NCBI RefSeq assembly: GCF_000340215.1
Contig: NW_006921535.1
Span: 3,111,323 to 3,175,322, forward strand
Direction: 5' to 3'
Length of the DNA stretch: 64,000 nucleotides
From: Pseudocercospora fijiensis CIRAD86
Lineage: Eukaryota; Ascomycota; Dothideomycetes; Mycosphaerellales; Mycosphaerellaceae
This document shows, piece after piece, positions 12,979 through 22,205 of the stretch. The stretch's first letter is position 1, and every line of letters starts with the position of its first letter. The position numbers and the translations under genes were made by a program. The notes beneath the pieces were generated by a model. That model searched no databases. It was given only the letters and a program-made list of their open reading frames with translations, and was not told the DNA's origin.

Positions 12979-13386
12979 ATGGACTGTCTTGGCATTCCTG
13001 TCCCTATCTGCATTCAATGCGGCACTGACCAGAATCCATGCCATTTGAAGTGAGCGGAGAGAAAGCCCCAAGGTACCCCGATGCGATGCTATGCTGACAA
13101 TCGGCCGCATTTAGAGTCGTCGGTCCAACTCTTGGTTTCCTCGTCGGCATCCTCATGGCAGTAAGAGCATGAAGCGAATGTGTGCGAAGATGAAAGCGTT
13201 GTGATTGACAACGAACCAGGTCATATGCTGGCCAGCTGCAATTCTATGCTGCTGCTGCGCTACCGAAACAGGAAAAAAGCGAGTCTTGCACGAAGCTGTT
13301 GTTTGGACATTGCTAACAAGAGTGTCAGAATGCTTGGTGCTCCCGCAGATACCTCGCAGGCGATAGGTAATGCCATACCGTTCTAA
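12979..13386 (+). CDS. Small Cys-rich conserved fungal membrane protein
   Basis: Four-exon model: 12979-13049, 13115-13160, 13220-13278, 13323-13386, about 79 aa. It begins MDCLGIPVPICIQCG with a Cys pair, continues NPCHLKVVGPTLGFLVGILMAVICWPAA (one hydrophobic span), then a CCCCATETG cluster, and ends GNAIPF. This arrangement (Cys pair, VVGPTLGF, hydrophobic span, Cys cluster, NAIPx end) matches a small uncharacterised fungal protein type I know only from memory; its function is unknown to me. The first two introns are GT-AG. The third (13279-13322, 44 nt) would use a GCGAGT donor with GCTAAC branch and AG acceptor. Reading through instead gives a stop in a different, unrelated tail. Structure is moderately certain, function none. 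Confidence 0.6.
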
Positions 13387-13931
13387 AAAGCATGAGAATC
13401 CACGTTTTCGACACAGCAACGCGCCAAGCGCATGCATAACGACGCGTACCGCTAGACCTACGAATGCCGTGCAACAAAGATAGACCTGAGAAGCCCGAGG
13501 ACGAGCGAGCAATACGCGATATATGAAATAGAGCTTACAGGTTGCGCCGCACTTGCGCTTTCGCGAAGCTGCGTAGAGGAGGCGTCGAGGACTTGGAAAA
13601 TAGCTATTGGAGGCAAGCCTTTGCATAGGAAGAGCTTATTCACGGTCAAGCTTTGCAATGTCACCATATGCACAAGGCATCGATGCTGGAGCTGGTGACG
13701 CGACTAATACGCATGCTTCATGCTTCACTTTCTCTCATACAGCTCTTCTCACCCAGGCATTGACCTCACTTAGTTTTAGCTTTCCGCAGCCTAATCCCCG
13801 CCGAAGCTTCAACGGCGTCTTGAAACGGTCAAGCAGCATCAAAACATCACTGGGTATCATCCTCTGCGCCGCGCCACGCCCAACGCACACTCTCGCCTGC
13901 TCTGGACCGACCTTGGTCCACATGCGCCATC
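13387..13931. other. Intergenic region before the 417-aa protein gene
   Basis: About 545 nt. It includes pyrimidine-rich stretches at about 13725-13790 that would suit a fungal core promoter for the plus-strand gene at 13932. No gene is recognised. Confidence 0.5.
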
Positions 13932-15185
13932 ATGGAGCGCGGCGACCTTTCAGTAGCGCCATTGTCCTACGAAGCCGGTATCGATGACATCAATACATTC
14001 TACGCCTCTCCAGAGCCGGAGCCGGTTGACCAGCAGTTGGAAGTTGCCGACACGATGAGCGTGAATCACCACACCCACCACCTCCAGCAAGCGCAGCTGT
14101 TGGAGAATCAGCTGGCGGCGGTCACAGACATCGAGAATCTGCCAGAGCAGGCGGTATTCAGCTCCACCCTCGAGTCTTCCGCGAATCCCACTTTCTTTCA
14201 CGGCGGACTCCCACCCAATCCGTACTCGCCGGTAGAGACGAGCAGCCATTCCAGTCTGATGCGCGAACTGAAACGGAGCACGAGATCGCCCGGCGCTACA
14301 CAAGCACGATCGGCCTCAGATATCCCAAACAAGAAGACCACCAAAAATCCTCGCTCTGTGAATGACAGCGAAACGCCTGCGAATAGGACGACTGCAAGGG
14401 ATCTGAACCCAAGTAGTGACAGGAGTCAGCTGCAGGCGGAGATGCGGACAGAAGAAAAGGATGGTGACTGGCCAGTCCAGGATTCGCCGCCTTTGCCCAG
14501 GCTGGACCTTCGAGCTGGCACAAAGCTGGACCATTCGCCATTGAGCTCAAGTCGATCACGAGACGGACTGCAGGACCTCGAATATTCAGCTCTCCTGTCT
14601 ACTGCGAGTAATGCGGCCTTATTGCAATCGCTTAAGCGCAACAGGCAAATGAGCTCGCCTCTCTCCGGTGACGTGTCGCAGCGAAAGAAGGCAAAAGTGA
14701 CCGCGCTGCTTAGCACAAAGAGCCCTCAAGCTCTTTCCAACACAGAATTGCAATCACTGCAGTGTGCGCTACCGACCGCCGTCACAGCAGGTACTACCAC
14801 CGTGCCTTCGCGGACTCTCCTGCCACTTCACGGCTCGAATGATCGGCCCACAATGAACACTGAAGATGGCTCCCCCAACACAACAAATGAGCGCAAAGAC
14901 CCCACTCCTATGGATAGGCCTGCGGCGAAATCGAATGAGCCAAAAAATCGCGAGAAAGGGATTGCGAAGCAAGAAGCTGGCCTACCCTATACCTCTGGAG
15001 CTGTTAAGAGGCCTCCAAGGCACTCGCTGAGTGAGCGTGAGCTCAAAGAGCTCGGAGGCATTGTATCGAATGCTGACAAGCAGTCTCCTCGCAAGACTAG
15101 GATTCAGCGGACGGTAGAACAAGAGTCGCGACCGAACGCGGTTGCTGCTGCGAAGCGTCGCCACAGTACGAATCCAAAGACGTAA
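13932..15185 (+). CDS. Intrinsically disordered protein of unknown function (417 aa)
   Basis: Single uninterrupted frame with true ATG, opening MERGDLSVAPLSY. Composition is Ser/Thr/Pro/Lys-rich and mostly disordered. An acidic N-terminal patch (SPEPEPVDQQ) and an His/Gln-rich helix-prone segment (HHTHHLQQAQLLENQL) are visible near residues 31-62. A basic patch QRKKAKVTALLSTK near 250 and a basic C-terminus (AAAKRRHSTNPKT) could serve as nuclear targeting signals. No catalytic domain or family is recognised. The sustained open frame and biased but non-repetitive composition support a real gene. A nuclear or chromatin role is only a guess from the basic patches. Confidence 0.7.
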   Translation: MERGDLSVAPLSYEAGIDDINTFYASPEPEPVDQQLEVADTMSVNHHTHHLQQAQLLENQLAAVTDIENLPEQAVFSSTLESSANPTFFHGGLPPNPYSPVETSSHSSLMRELKRSTRSPGATQARSASDIPNKKTTKNPRSVNDSETPANRTTARDLNPSSDRSQLQAEMRTEEKDGDWPVQDSPPLPRLDLRAGTKLDHSPLSSSRSRDGLQDLEYSALLSTASNAALLQSLKRNRQMSSPLSGDVSQRKKAKVTALLSTKSPQALSNTELQSLQCALPTAVTAGTTTVPSRTLLPLHGSNDRPTMNTEDGSPNTTNERKDPTPMDRPAAKSNEPKNREKGIAKQEAGLPYTSGAVKRPPRHSLSERELKELGGIVSNADKQSPRKTRIQRTVEQESRPNAVAAAKRRHSTNPKT

Positions 15186-15764
15186 CGAAGGCACGACCAA
15201 AGCGGTCAACATGAACATGTAAAATAGGTCGAAAGGCTCGTTCCTGGCATGCGATCGGTGAGACTCGGTTGAATGCAGTGCGTGCTTGCAAGGAGCCACG
15301 GGTATTGAGCTTGGCTGCTAGGATATCTTGACGAGAGCGATTGGAGGCCAATTAGGCAACTGACGGTAGGTACAAGAAAGCACCTTTCGTTGTCGTTCTG
15401 TTGCGGCACTCGGGCAATGGAATCTTTGACTCTGAAGTGTCGTGTGGCCCACCAAAATGCTCACGCTCATGCTTCGGCTAATATACAGGCTTCGGTTCCG
15501 GTCGCCGAGGCATTGTTTAATCCCCACTCCCACTGCCGTCTGACATACCACTTCCTTCTATTCGATTCAGGCTTTCACATTTGCTGCACACTTCGTCTTT
15601 CATACACTGCATAATCACACTACAGCTGACCGTGTGGCCTGAAATTGCGAGTGCTGGTCCACGTTAGGAGCCCTCTTGCAGCCGATTTTCCTTGAGATCG
15701 AAGAACAGCCCAGACGATCACAGTAGCGTTACATAGCCTTCACGGATATGGCTCTGGGTAAACA
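15186..15764. other. Intergenic region, promoter side of the acyl-CoA synthetase gene
   Basis: About 580 nt with no supportable coding region. It lies between the 417-aa protein gene and the FAT1-like gene, both on the plus strand. Confidence 0.5.
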
Positions 15765-17738
15765 ATGAAGAAAGGAGAAATCAAAAAGAGTACTGACAGT
15801 TCAGCAGCAGCCACAGCCGGCCTTCTGGCAGCCGGCGCTTATCTCGATGGCAAATATCAGCTCACTCGGGATGCCAAAGCCTTCCTCAAGCAGAAGCTTG
15901 CCGAGAAATCATATGCGGCAGCAGTAGCGGCAGACCGTCTATCACCTTGGTACCTGCTAGCAGAGACATGTGCACGTCAACCCCAGGACCGAGCAATCTG
16001 GACCCGTGAGCGAGAATGGACGTACAAAGAGGTTCATGACCAAACTGTTCGATACGCGCAATGGCTACTCGACGAAGGGATCAAGCCTGGTGACCTGGTT
16101 GCGATGTACTTGCACAATTCTGCCGAGTTCTTGATGCTCATGTTCGCCACGTTGTGCATAGGTGCTGGTCCGGCGATGATCAACTACAATCTCGAAGGCA
16201 AAGCACTGTTGCACTGTTTGGATGTGGCCCAGAGTAAGCTTTTGATCGTCGATATGGATGAAAGTTGCAGAAAGCGAATTGGAGAAAGCCAGGCGGACAT
16301 CGAGCGAGCCGGGGCGAAGATCGTGATCTTGAACGACGAGCTAAAGACGAACGTCAGCAGGAGGCAGGCTGTCGTGCCGCCAGATGAGTTGAGGAATGGG
16401 ATGCAGGGCAGCTGGCCTTACGCGCTCATTTATACCAGGTATGTTTTTGATGTGGTTAAGATCATTGCCCAAGAGGCAGACGGCTGATGTGACTCAAGTG
16501 GTACAACTGGACTACCAAAAGGATGTCCTTTCACAGTGGCAAGAACGTGGCTGATTGGCTCTCATCTGGAACCTAACTTCGGATGTCAAAAGGGAAAAGA
16601 CTGCTGGTATTGCCCTATGCCTCTCTATCACGGAACAGGACTCATTACCACTACTGTCAATCTCATGGCGGGCGTTGGATGCGCCATTGTCCCTCGCTTC
16701 TCAGTCAAGAACTTCTGGCCCGACGTCCACGACAGTGGCGCGACAGCATTCATCTACGTCGGCGAAACAGCCCGATATCTCTTAGCAGCTCCCACACACC
16801 CTCTAGAACGCTCTCACAAACTCCGACTCTGCTACGGAAACGGATTGCGACCCGACGTCTGGCACAAATTCCAAGAACGATTCAACATCCCCGAAGTCGC
16901 AGAATTCTTCAACTCCAGCGAAGGCGTCTTCGGGTTAATCGTCTGGGCAAGAAACAAATACAGTAGCGCTTGCGTCGGCCACCATGGACTCATCTTTCGA
17001 ACCCTCCTCCATAACGTCTACATTCCCGTAGCAGTAGACCCAGAAACCGGAGACATTTGGCGCGACCCCAAAACAGGTTTCGCAAAACGAACCCCGTACA
17101 CAGTCGGAGGCGAAATCCTAGTCGCCGTTCCCGGCAAAGAAGCTTTTGGAGGTTATTGGAGAAACCAAGCGGCCACAGACAAAAAATTCGCGGTGGATGT
17201 CTTCAAAAAGGGAGATCTGTACTACCGTTCCGGCGACGCACTACGAAGGAGTGATGATGGTCATTGGTACTTCCTCGACCGTCTCGGCGACACTTTCCGC
17301 TGGAAATCCGAAAACGTGAGCACCGCCGAAGTCGCAGAAGTTCTGGGCCGTTTCCCAGGGATCAGCGAAGCGAATGTCTACGGCGTTATGGTTCCAGGAC
17401 ATGAAGGTCGAGCGGGTTGCGCGGCACTTCACCTCGAAAACTCAAACGACGCAACTCCCGCATTCTTCCGAGATCTCCTCGCACATTGCAAGAAGAATTT
17501 GCCGAAATATGCTGTTCCGGTGTTTCTGAGGATCGTGAAGAGTTCGAGTCATATTCATAATCATAAGCAGAATAAGGTGGGATTGAGAAAGGAAGGTGTG
17601 GATCCTGAGGCTGTAGGGACGATTGAGAGGAGTGGTGGGGATGATGTGTTTTTATGGTTGGATCCGAAGACGAATAGTTATGAAAGTTTTGGAAAGCCCA
17701 GCTGGACGAGTTTGAGTCGTGGTGAGGTTAGATTATGA
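15765..17738 (+). CDS. FAT1: Very-long-chain acyl-CoA synthetase / fatty acid transporter (FAT1 family)
   Basis: Activates long- and very-long-chain fatty acids to acyl-CoA and couples this to uptake; members sit on ER, peroxisome, lipid droplet or plasma membrane. Two exons, 15765-16438 and 16499-17738, give 637 aa, the usual family size. The 60-nt intron (GTATGT...CAAG) falls inside the AMP-binding loop: splicing makes YTSGTTGLPKG near residues 221-231. Other marks are the hydrophobic N-terminus (TAGLLAAGAYLDG), the family block YHGTGLI near 260, FNSSEGVFG, and the adenylation signature YYRSGDALRRSDDGHWYFLDRLGDTFRWKSENVST, typical of the FATP/FAT1 branch. The C-terminus lacks a clear peroxisomal SKL. 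Secure. Confidence 0.94.
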
Positions 17739-18152
17739 TGAACATGATGGGATGATGCACAGATGTCTCGTGGGAGCGTTTACCTAGATTGGCATGATGT
17801 AGACAGACAAAAGTAGAATTGCAAGAGTAGAGTTTCATGCTGAGAAACAGAGTGCACGGTCGCCGCAGCAGCAACCGAGTGTTTGAGTCTGAGGTGCTAT
17901 TGCGATCTCGTCTATGCGGTGCAGAAACCTGCTATATGTGTTGCAACGAGCTTTGGCCAGATGGTTTAGGCTCGTTGATGTGCCACTCTAGGCTTCTTCT
18001 GATACCAAGCCTTTGTACGTCCGATGCAATGCTTTTTCCGTGGGTATCTTTGCTCATCATTCATGATTCATGTTGTGCTTCCTCGGGCACATGCAGTCTG
18101 CGGTGGACTGGATGCCGATGCTACCCTTCAATCCTGCAGCTGCCGGGCCAGA
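17739..18152. other. Convergent intergenic region
   Basis: About 410 nt between the 3' ends of the FAT1-like gene (plus) and the COP9 subunit gene (minus). No gene is recognised; it should hold both 3' UTRs. Confidence 0.5.
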
Positions 18153-19083
18153 CTATTTGCTGCCCCTGGTCAGCTTCCCGAGGATGCTGCTCTTCTTGCT
18201 ACCAGTACCCTTCGATGTGTTGTCGACATCCATAGCGTCCTCGTATCCATCTTCATCGTCCGCCTGATCTCGCTTCTGTGCGCCTCGAGTGTTATGTCCT
18301 GAGCGGCCGCCACCAATCAGAGAGCCTCCACCTCCTGCGCCGGGTTTCTCAGCTGCCTCCTGGACAGCGTTGATCTGCTTCGCTGCAGCCTCGTCTCGTT
18401 TGTTCTGTGCCTGGGCATCGGCAAGCACCTTCTGAATGTCCATTTTGAAGCCGGCTAGCACATTATCGCAACGCCCGCTCCAAGCTTCGAGTTCTGCTAT
18501 CATGGACTGTACACTGCCAGGCGCAAGATCGCGGAGTGGCGCGACAGAGGTGATGACGACGGTCTGTGCAGCTGGGTTGAGCGTTCCTGTGACAAGCCCG
18601 CTGTAGATGGCTTCGGTGACAATGTGTTCGAGATCGACTGGGTCATTCAAGTCGAGCCGGCTACATAATGACTGGTAGCTGAGATTCGATGGCGTTGAGG
18701 AGGGAGCTGACTTCTCGGCGGCGAATGTGAGAAGCGATAGTAATCTGAGCTTCAGTGCTTGAGCGTCAGAAAGTGGTGGGAGATTGGCGGTTGCTGCTGA
18801 CCGTCAATATGGATTCGCCATGCTGCTAATAATGTGCTTCCATACTCTTGTAGCTTTCCCAGGTACCCCAGGCAAAGCATTGAAGGAGGGCGAAGAAGGA
18901 TCCATACTGCTCATGACCGGCGAGAGCTTGCACATTGGGTTGCTGCAACAGCTCGGCGAAAACGTAGGTATTGGCGGCTGAGGTCGCTTGTGTGATCAGA
19001 TCGGCAGCTGCTCGAGGCGAGTTGGCTGATTTAGCGAGGGCGATGTAGGGCGCGAGGGCGTTGATGGCGCGCGACTGGTCCAT
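18153..19083 (-). CDS. CSN7: COP9 signalosome complex subunit 7 (PCI domain)
   Basis: Subunit of the COP9 signalosome, which removes NEDD8 from cullins and in filamentous fungi influences development and light response. Two exons on the minus strand: 19083-18846 and 18796-18153, joined across a short GT-AG intron, giving about 293 aa. Exon 1 reads MDQSRAINALAPYIALAKS and contains the helical repeats preceding the PCI domain (YGSFFALLQCFAWGTWESY). Exon 2 opens into LPPLSDAQALKLRLLSLLTFA, a very typical CSN7 PCI sequence, then the winged-helix part DLEHIVTEAIYSGLVTGTL. The tail is coiled-coil then Gly-rich and acidic/basic. The acceptor is a tandem CAGCAG at 18794-18799, so one Gln/Thr-Ala codon may vary between isoforms. 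Confidence 0.9.
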
Positions 19084-19294
19084 ACTGGCTGAGTTGCAGT
19101 CTCAAATGAGGCAGCTGGAAACTCACGTATATGTGATGCCCGACAGAGCTCTGATTCACATATCGCCATGATGAGTAAGCGCATGACTCGCGTTCCAGAA
19201 AGGCCCAGCTGCAACTCCTCGAGACACGCTCTCCTTCCAGACTCATTCTCTTCGATGACTCCCGATCTTGCAACACGTACAGAAGTACAAGACC

Positions 19295-20183
19295 ATGGCT
19301 TCTGACCTGTGCCAGATCTGCGAGAAACTCGCTGCCGATGCGATCCGCCAGGACTTCAAGGACTGGAGGCTGGTAGACCATGATGTGAACGCGTCACTCG
19401 AACTGGACTTCAAGAACTACGAAGCTGTGGAATGCTCCAGTGAGCAAGCTCTGGCATGATTTGGTAGAGAATTACACCTCACGACAGCTAACCAAATCGA
19501 CCGATCGGCTTCCTGCTCTACACGGACTTGCTACCAAGTTCCAGCAGTGCACAAATGAGATGTATCTACTCGGTCTATGGTTTTCAAGCCTACACGTCGG
19601 TCTGCTGTGGTCTTGCGAGGGCACTAGCAGCCAGGCCCCAGCAGTAAACTCAAGCGTTCCTTCATGGAGCTGGGCTTCACTCGAGACACATGTTAGCTTT
19701 ACGTTGAAGCTAAACACACATGCGAACGAGAAGACATATGTTCCACGTGTGCGAATTGAGCTTATGCAAGGCAATGCCGCATTGCAGATGGAGGGAGTGT
19801 ATCAAGCTGGATTCTGTCTAAGAGAGTCGCGAAGCTTCAATCACTGTACCTTCGCCACCCCGACCTCACGGGATCTTTTTGACACTCTCAAAGTCACACT
19901 TGATCAGATCGACAGCAACGTACGCAGGGGTGAGGTCGTAGAGAAAGAGTTGTTCTGCGTTCTTATTGGGGAGCGAGCATCGAACATCAAAACAACTGTA
20001 AGGTACTTCCTCATAATCGAAGCAGTGTCAAACTCAAATTACGATGTTGATGGAGCAAAGGTCTTCCGAAGAGCTGGTGTTGGTTCGCAAGAAGTCTGGA
20101 ACTCGCATGGGACTGGTATCCTTGCGTTTCCTGCTGAAGGCCAATCTGGTGCGCCCGTCGAAGGCAGATTGGTGCTTATCTGA
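19295..20183 (+). pseudogene. Relic of a HET-domain (heterokaryon incompatibility) protein
   Basis: Two pieces in different frames. The first, from ATG 19295, reads MASDLCQICEKLAADAIRQ and resembles the short Cys-containing leader of fungal HET proteins. It stops at about 19459. The second (from about 19447 to TGA at 20183) begins in the segment that follows the HET domain: WHDLVENYTSRQLTKSTDRLPALHGLA, then YLLGLWFSSLHVGLLW and VPSWSWASLE, all hallmark C-terminal HET-protein motifs. The roughly 150-200 residue HET domain itself, with its catalytic-like core, is absent between them. The simplest reading is an internal deletion that fused leader to tail out of frame. The tail remains stop-free for about 245 codons, so it is a recent loss or a still-translated short protein. 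It lies head-to-head with CSN7. Confidence 0.72.
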
Positions 20184-20548
20184 TCAGTTCCTTTGAGCTG
20201 ATAGGGTTGAGACGGTCATACAGGAGCAAACTTCATCGTGGTACAGGTCGGGATATCCTACCTCGTCATCGGTGTCACGCAAACATTCGCGACAAGCAAC
20301 AGCCGAAAATAGAAGGATGCTCGATGCTCGCCTTTGTGAAACATCACACAAGCTTCCCCTCAGGCTGTACCACTGCGTAATGATGCTCGTGCGGCAGAGA
20401 TCACGGCCAACAGCATACTTTGATACCAACAGCCTCGAGCGGTGTGCCACAGTCACAATAATGCTGCTAAGATTTTCGCAGGCCTGGGGATGTCTTTCAT
20501 TCCTGTCGGCACCAGATTGAGATTTTGAATGTGAATAGAACAAGCAAG
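20184..20548. other. Intergenic region
   Basis: About 365 nt between the HET relic and the single-pass membrane protein gene. No feature is recognised. Confidence 0.5.
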
Positions 20549-21709
20549 ATGGCGTCTGTCACGCCAACGATGACACGACTTCTGGTCACTACTGATTCAG
20601 CAAAAATGGCGGCAACCATCACCCAAGTAGGCGAGGTTCCACTCTCACAACTCGCGTGGTCGCGATTCACGTCGTCTGCATGGCAGGAATTCTCGGAGAT
20701 TCTGCCAACATCAATCCTGAACGAGGCGACGAATATCAAGGATGCTCTTATCATAGCTGAGGCCGCAACCGGAGCTGCCAGGTCTTCGATCTGGGAAGCC
20801 CTGCCTGAGCAAGTGAGCGCTTATCTATCTAGTGTGTACTGGCTGCAAGACCCCGGACCATCATTCACTACTCAATGGCGCCAGATATCCATCGCAACTC
20901 CGACTACATCGCAGTCAGGAAACTCCAACCCGACGGATGTGGGAAATGCTTCGGCCTTTTCGGCGGCACAAGACCGACAGTATCATCGTGTCCTGACAGT
21001 AGCAATCGCTCTGCCAATCTGTCTGGTCGCAGTATTCTTGCTCTCAGGCTGCTTTCTCTGGTGGCAGAGACACAGAATCGTGCAACATCTCCATCGCAAA
21101 TACTTTGGTCCAAAGTTCAATGCTCCACCTCTTGAATATCGCGAAGACAAGCGCTGGTCGGCGGAAAACTCTCCTACCACAGGCACGCCGCTCTCAGATC
21201 TGCCAATTCGGGCGTGCGACGGAGGTGAAAGACAGCAGTTCGACTGCGCAAGCCCTGGAAGACGGACGCCCGAGAGTCCACTGCGGGCGATCGGCACCAC
21301 CAACTTCCCTGGACCCAAACAACACTTGCTTGAGAAGCCACGCTGCATCACTCCCGACACACCATCTGGTCGACGTGAACAGCTGGAAAGCAGAGCTCGG
21401 CTCATTCAAGATGCTCATCAGAGAATGAGAGAAGGCAGGATCACACCTGATCTGGATCTCCTTGGTCCAAGGCGAGTCGTCAGCCTGGACCGTGTCCATG
21501 AGGAAAGAATGGGGCTCGAGAGGCCATCGTCGCCTACTGGATCTATCAGAGTGGTTGAAGCAGCGCATGTACCTCGCCGCGCGGCATCAGACGCAATTCG
21601 ATCGAGGCTTGACGAAGTCTTTCAGCCGGACTGGAGGCCCGAGAGTGCGAGTGCGAGTGGGAGTGGGAGTGCGAGTGGGAGTAGGGTAGATGTGATCAGG
21701 GAGGTGTGA
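20549..21709 (+). CDS. Single-pass membrane protein of unknown function
   Basis: The ATG at 20549 (MASVTPTMTRLL) is the first true start; a TTG lies 24 nt upstream in frame. Encodes about 386 aa. Residues 1-145 are Ser/Thr/Ala-rich without a clear signal peptide. One strong transmembrane span (LTVAIALPICLVAVFLLSGCFLWWQ) lies near residues 148-172, followed by a basic stop-transfer stretch RHRIVQHLHRK. A cytoplasmic-type Pro/Arg-rich tail with repeated phosphorylatable SP/TP sites follows (GTPLSDLP, RTPESPLR, TPDTPSGRR). The final residues form a SASGSG repeat encoded by GAGTGS units at 21641-21686. The layout resembles fungal wall-sensor-like single-pass proteins, but no cysteine-rich ectodomain is present and I cannot assign a family. 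Confidence 0.72.
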   Translation: MASVTPTMTRLLVTTDSAKMAATITQVGEVPLSQLAWSRFTSSAWQEFSEILPTSILNEATNIKDALIIAEAATGAARSSIWEALPEQVSAYLSSVYWLQDPGPSFTTQWRQISIATPTTSQSGNSNPTDVGNASAFSAAQDRQYHRVLTVAIALPICLVAVFLLSGCFLWWQRHRIVQHLHRKYFGPKFNAPPLEYREDKRWSAENSPTTGTPLSDLPIRACDGGERQQFDCASPGRRTPESPLRAIGTTNFPGPKQHLLEKPRCITPDTPSGRREQLESRARLIQDAHQRMREGRITPDLDLLGPRRVVSLDRVHEERMGLERPSSPTGSIRVVEAAHVPRRAASDAIRSRLDEVFQPDWRPESASASGSGSASGSRVDVIREV

Positions 21710-22205
21710 GGCTTGCGAGCGAGCGTCTTGCCGAGAGTGCAAAAAGGGAGTCTGTAGCCAGCTGTATATCGTAGCGCCCTAGCCAGAACCACTCAAGACA
21801 ATAGTGCACGCGGACTCACCCGATGATTCTACTACCCACGAATACAAACATTGTTTCCGCAGGCGTTGGCGAGCTGGTCCTCACCTTTTGCCCATGCCGG
21901 CGTCACTGCTGCAGTCAAGTGTGATGTGAACGTCAGCATCTTCCTCGTTGCATCTCTTCTGATCCAGATTGAGCTGGCTGTTGCTGTTTCTGTTTCTGTT
22001 TCTAGACTGAGGTCGTGCTTGCCTTCATTGTGGTTGCCCGCAGGAGGAGCGTTGCTGCGGAGGCAACCACTGTTGCTGTTCATGAATACATCCACAAATA
22101 AAGACTTTGCTTGCTTTGCCCTTTGTTCCACTTCAGCGGGAGCATCGGCACGACCGTTGCAAGCACGGGCCGTTGACGCGCTTTGGAGTATTTAAGCCTC
22201 TACAC
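21710..22205. other. Intergenic region with TATA-like element
   Basis: About 495 nt. A GTATTTAAG sequence at about 22188-22196, near the start codon at 22206, could serve as a TATA-like element for the following gene. Otherwise nothing is recognised. Confidence 0.45.
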
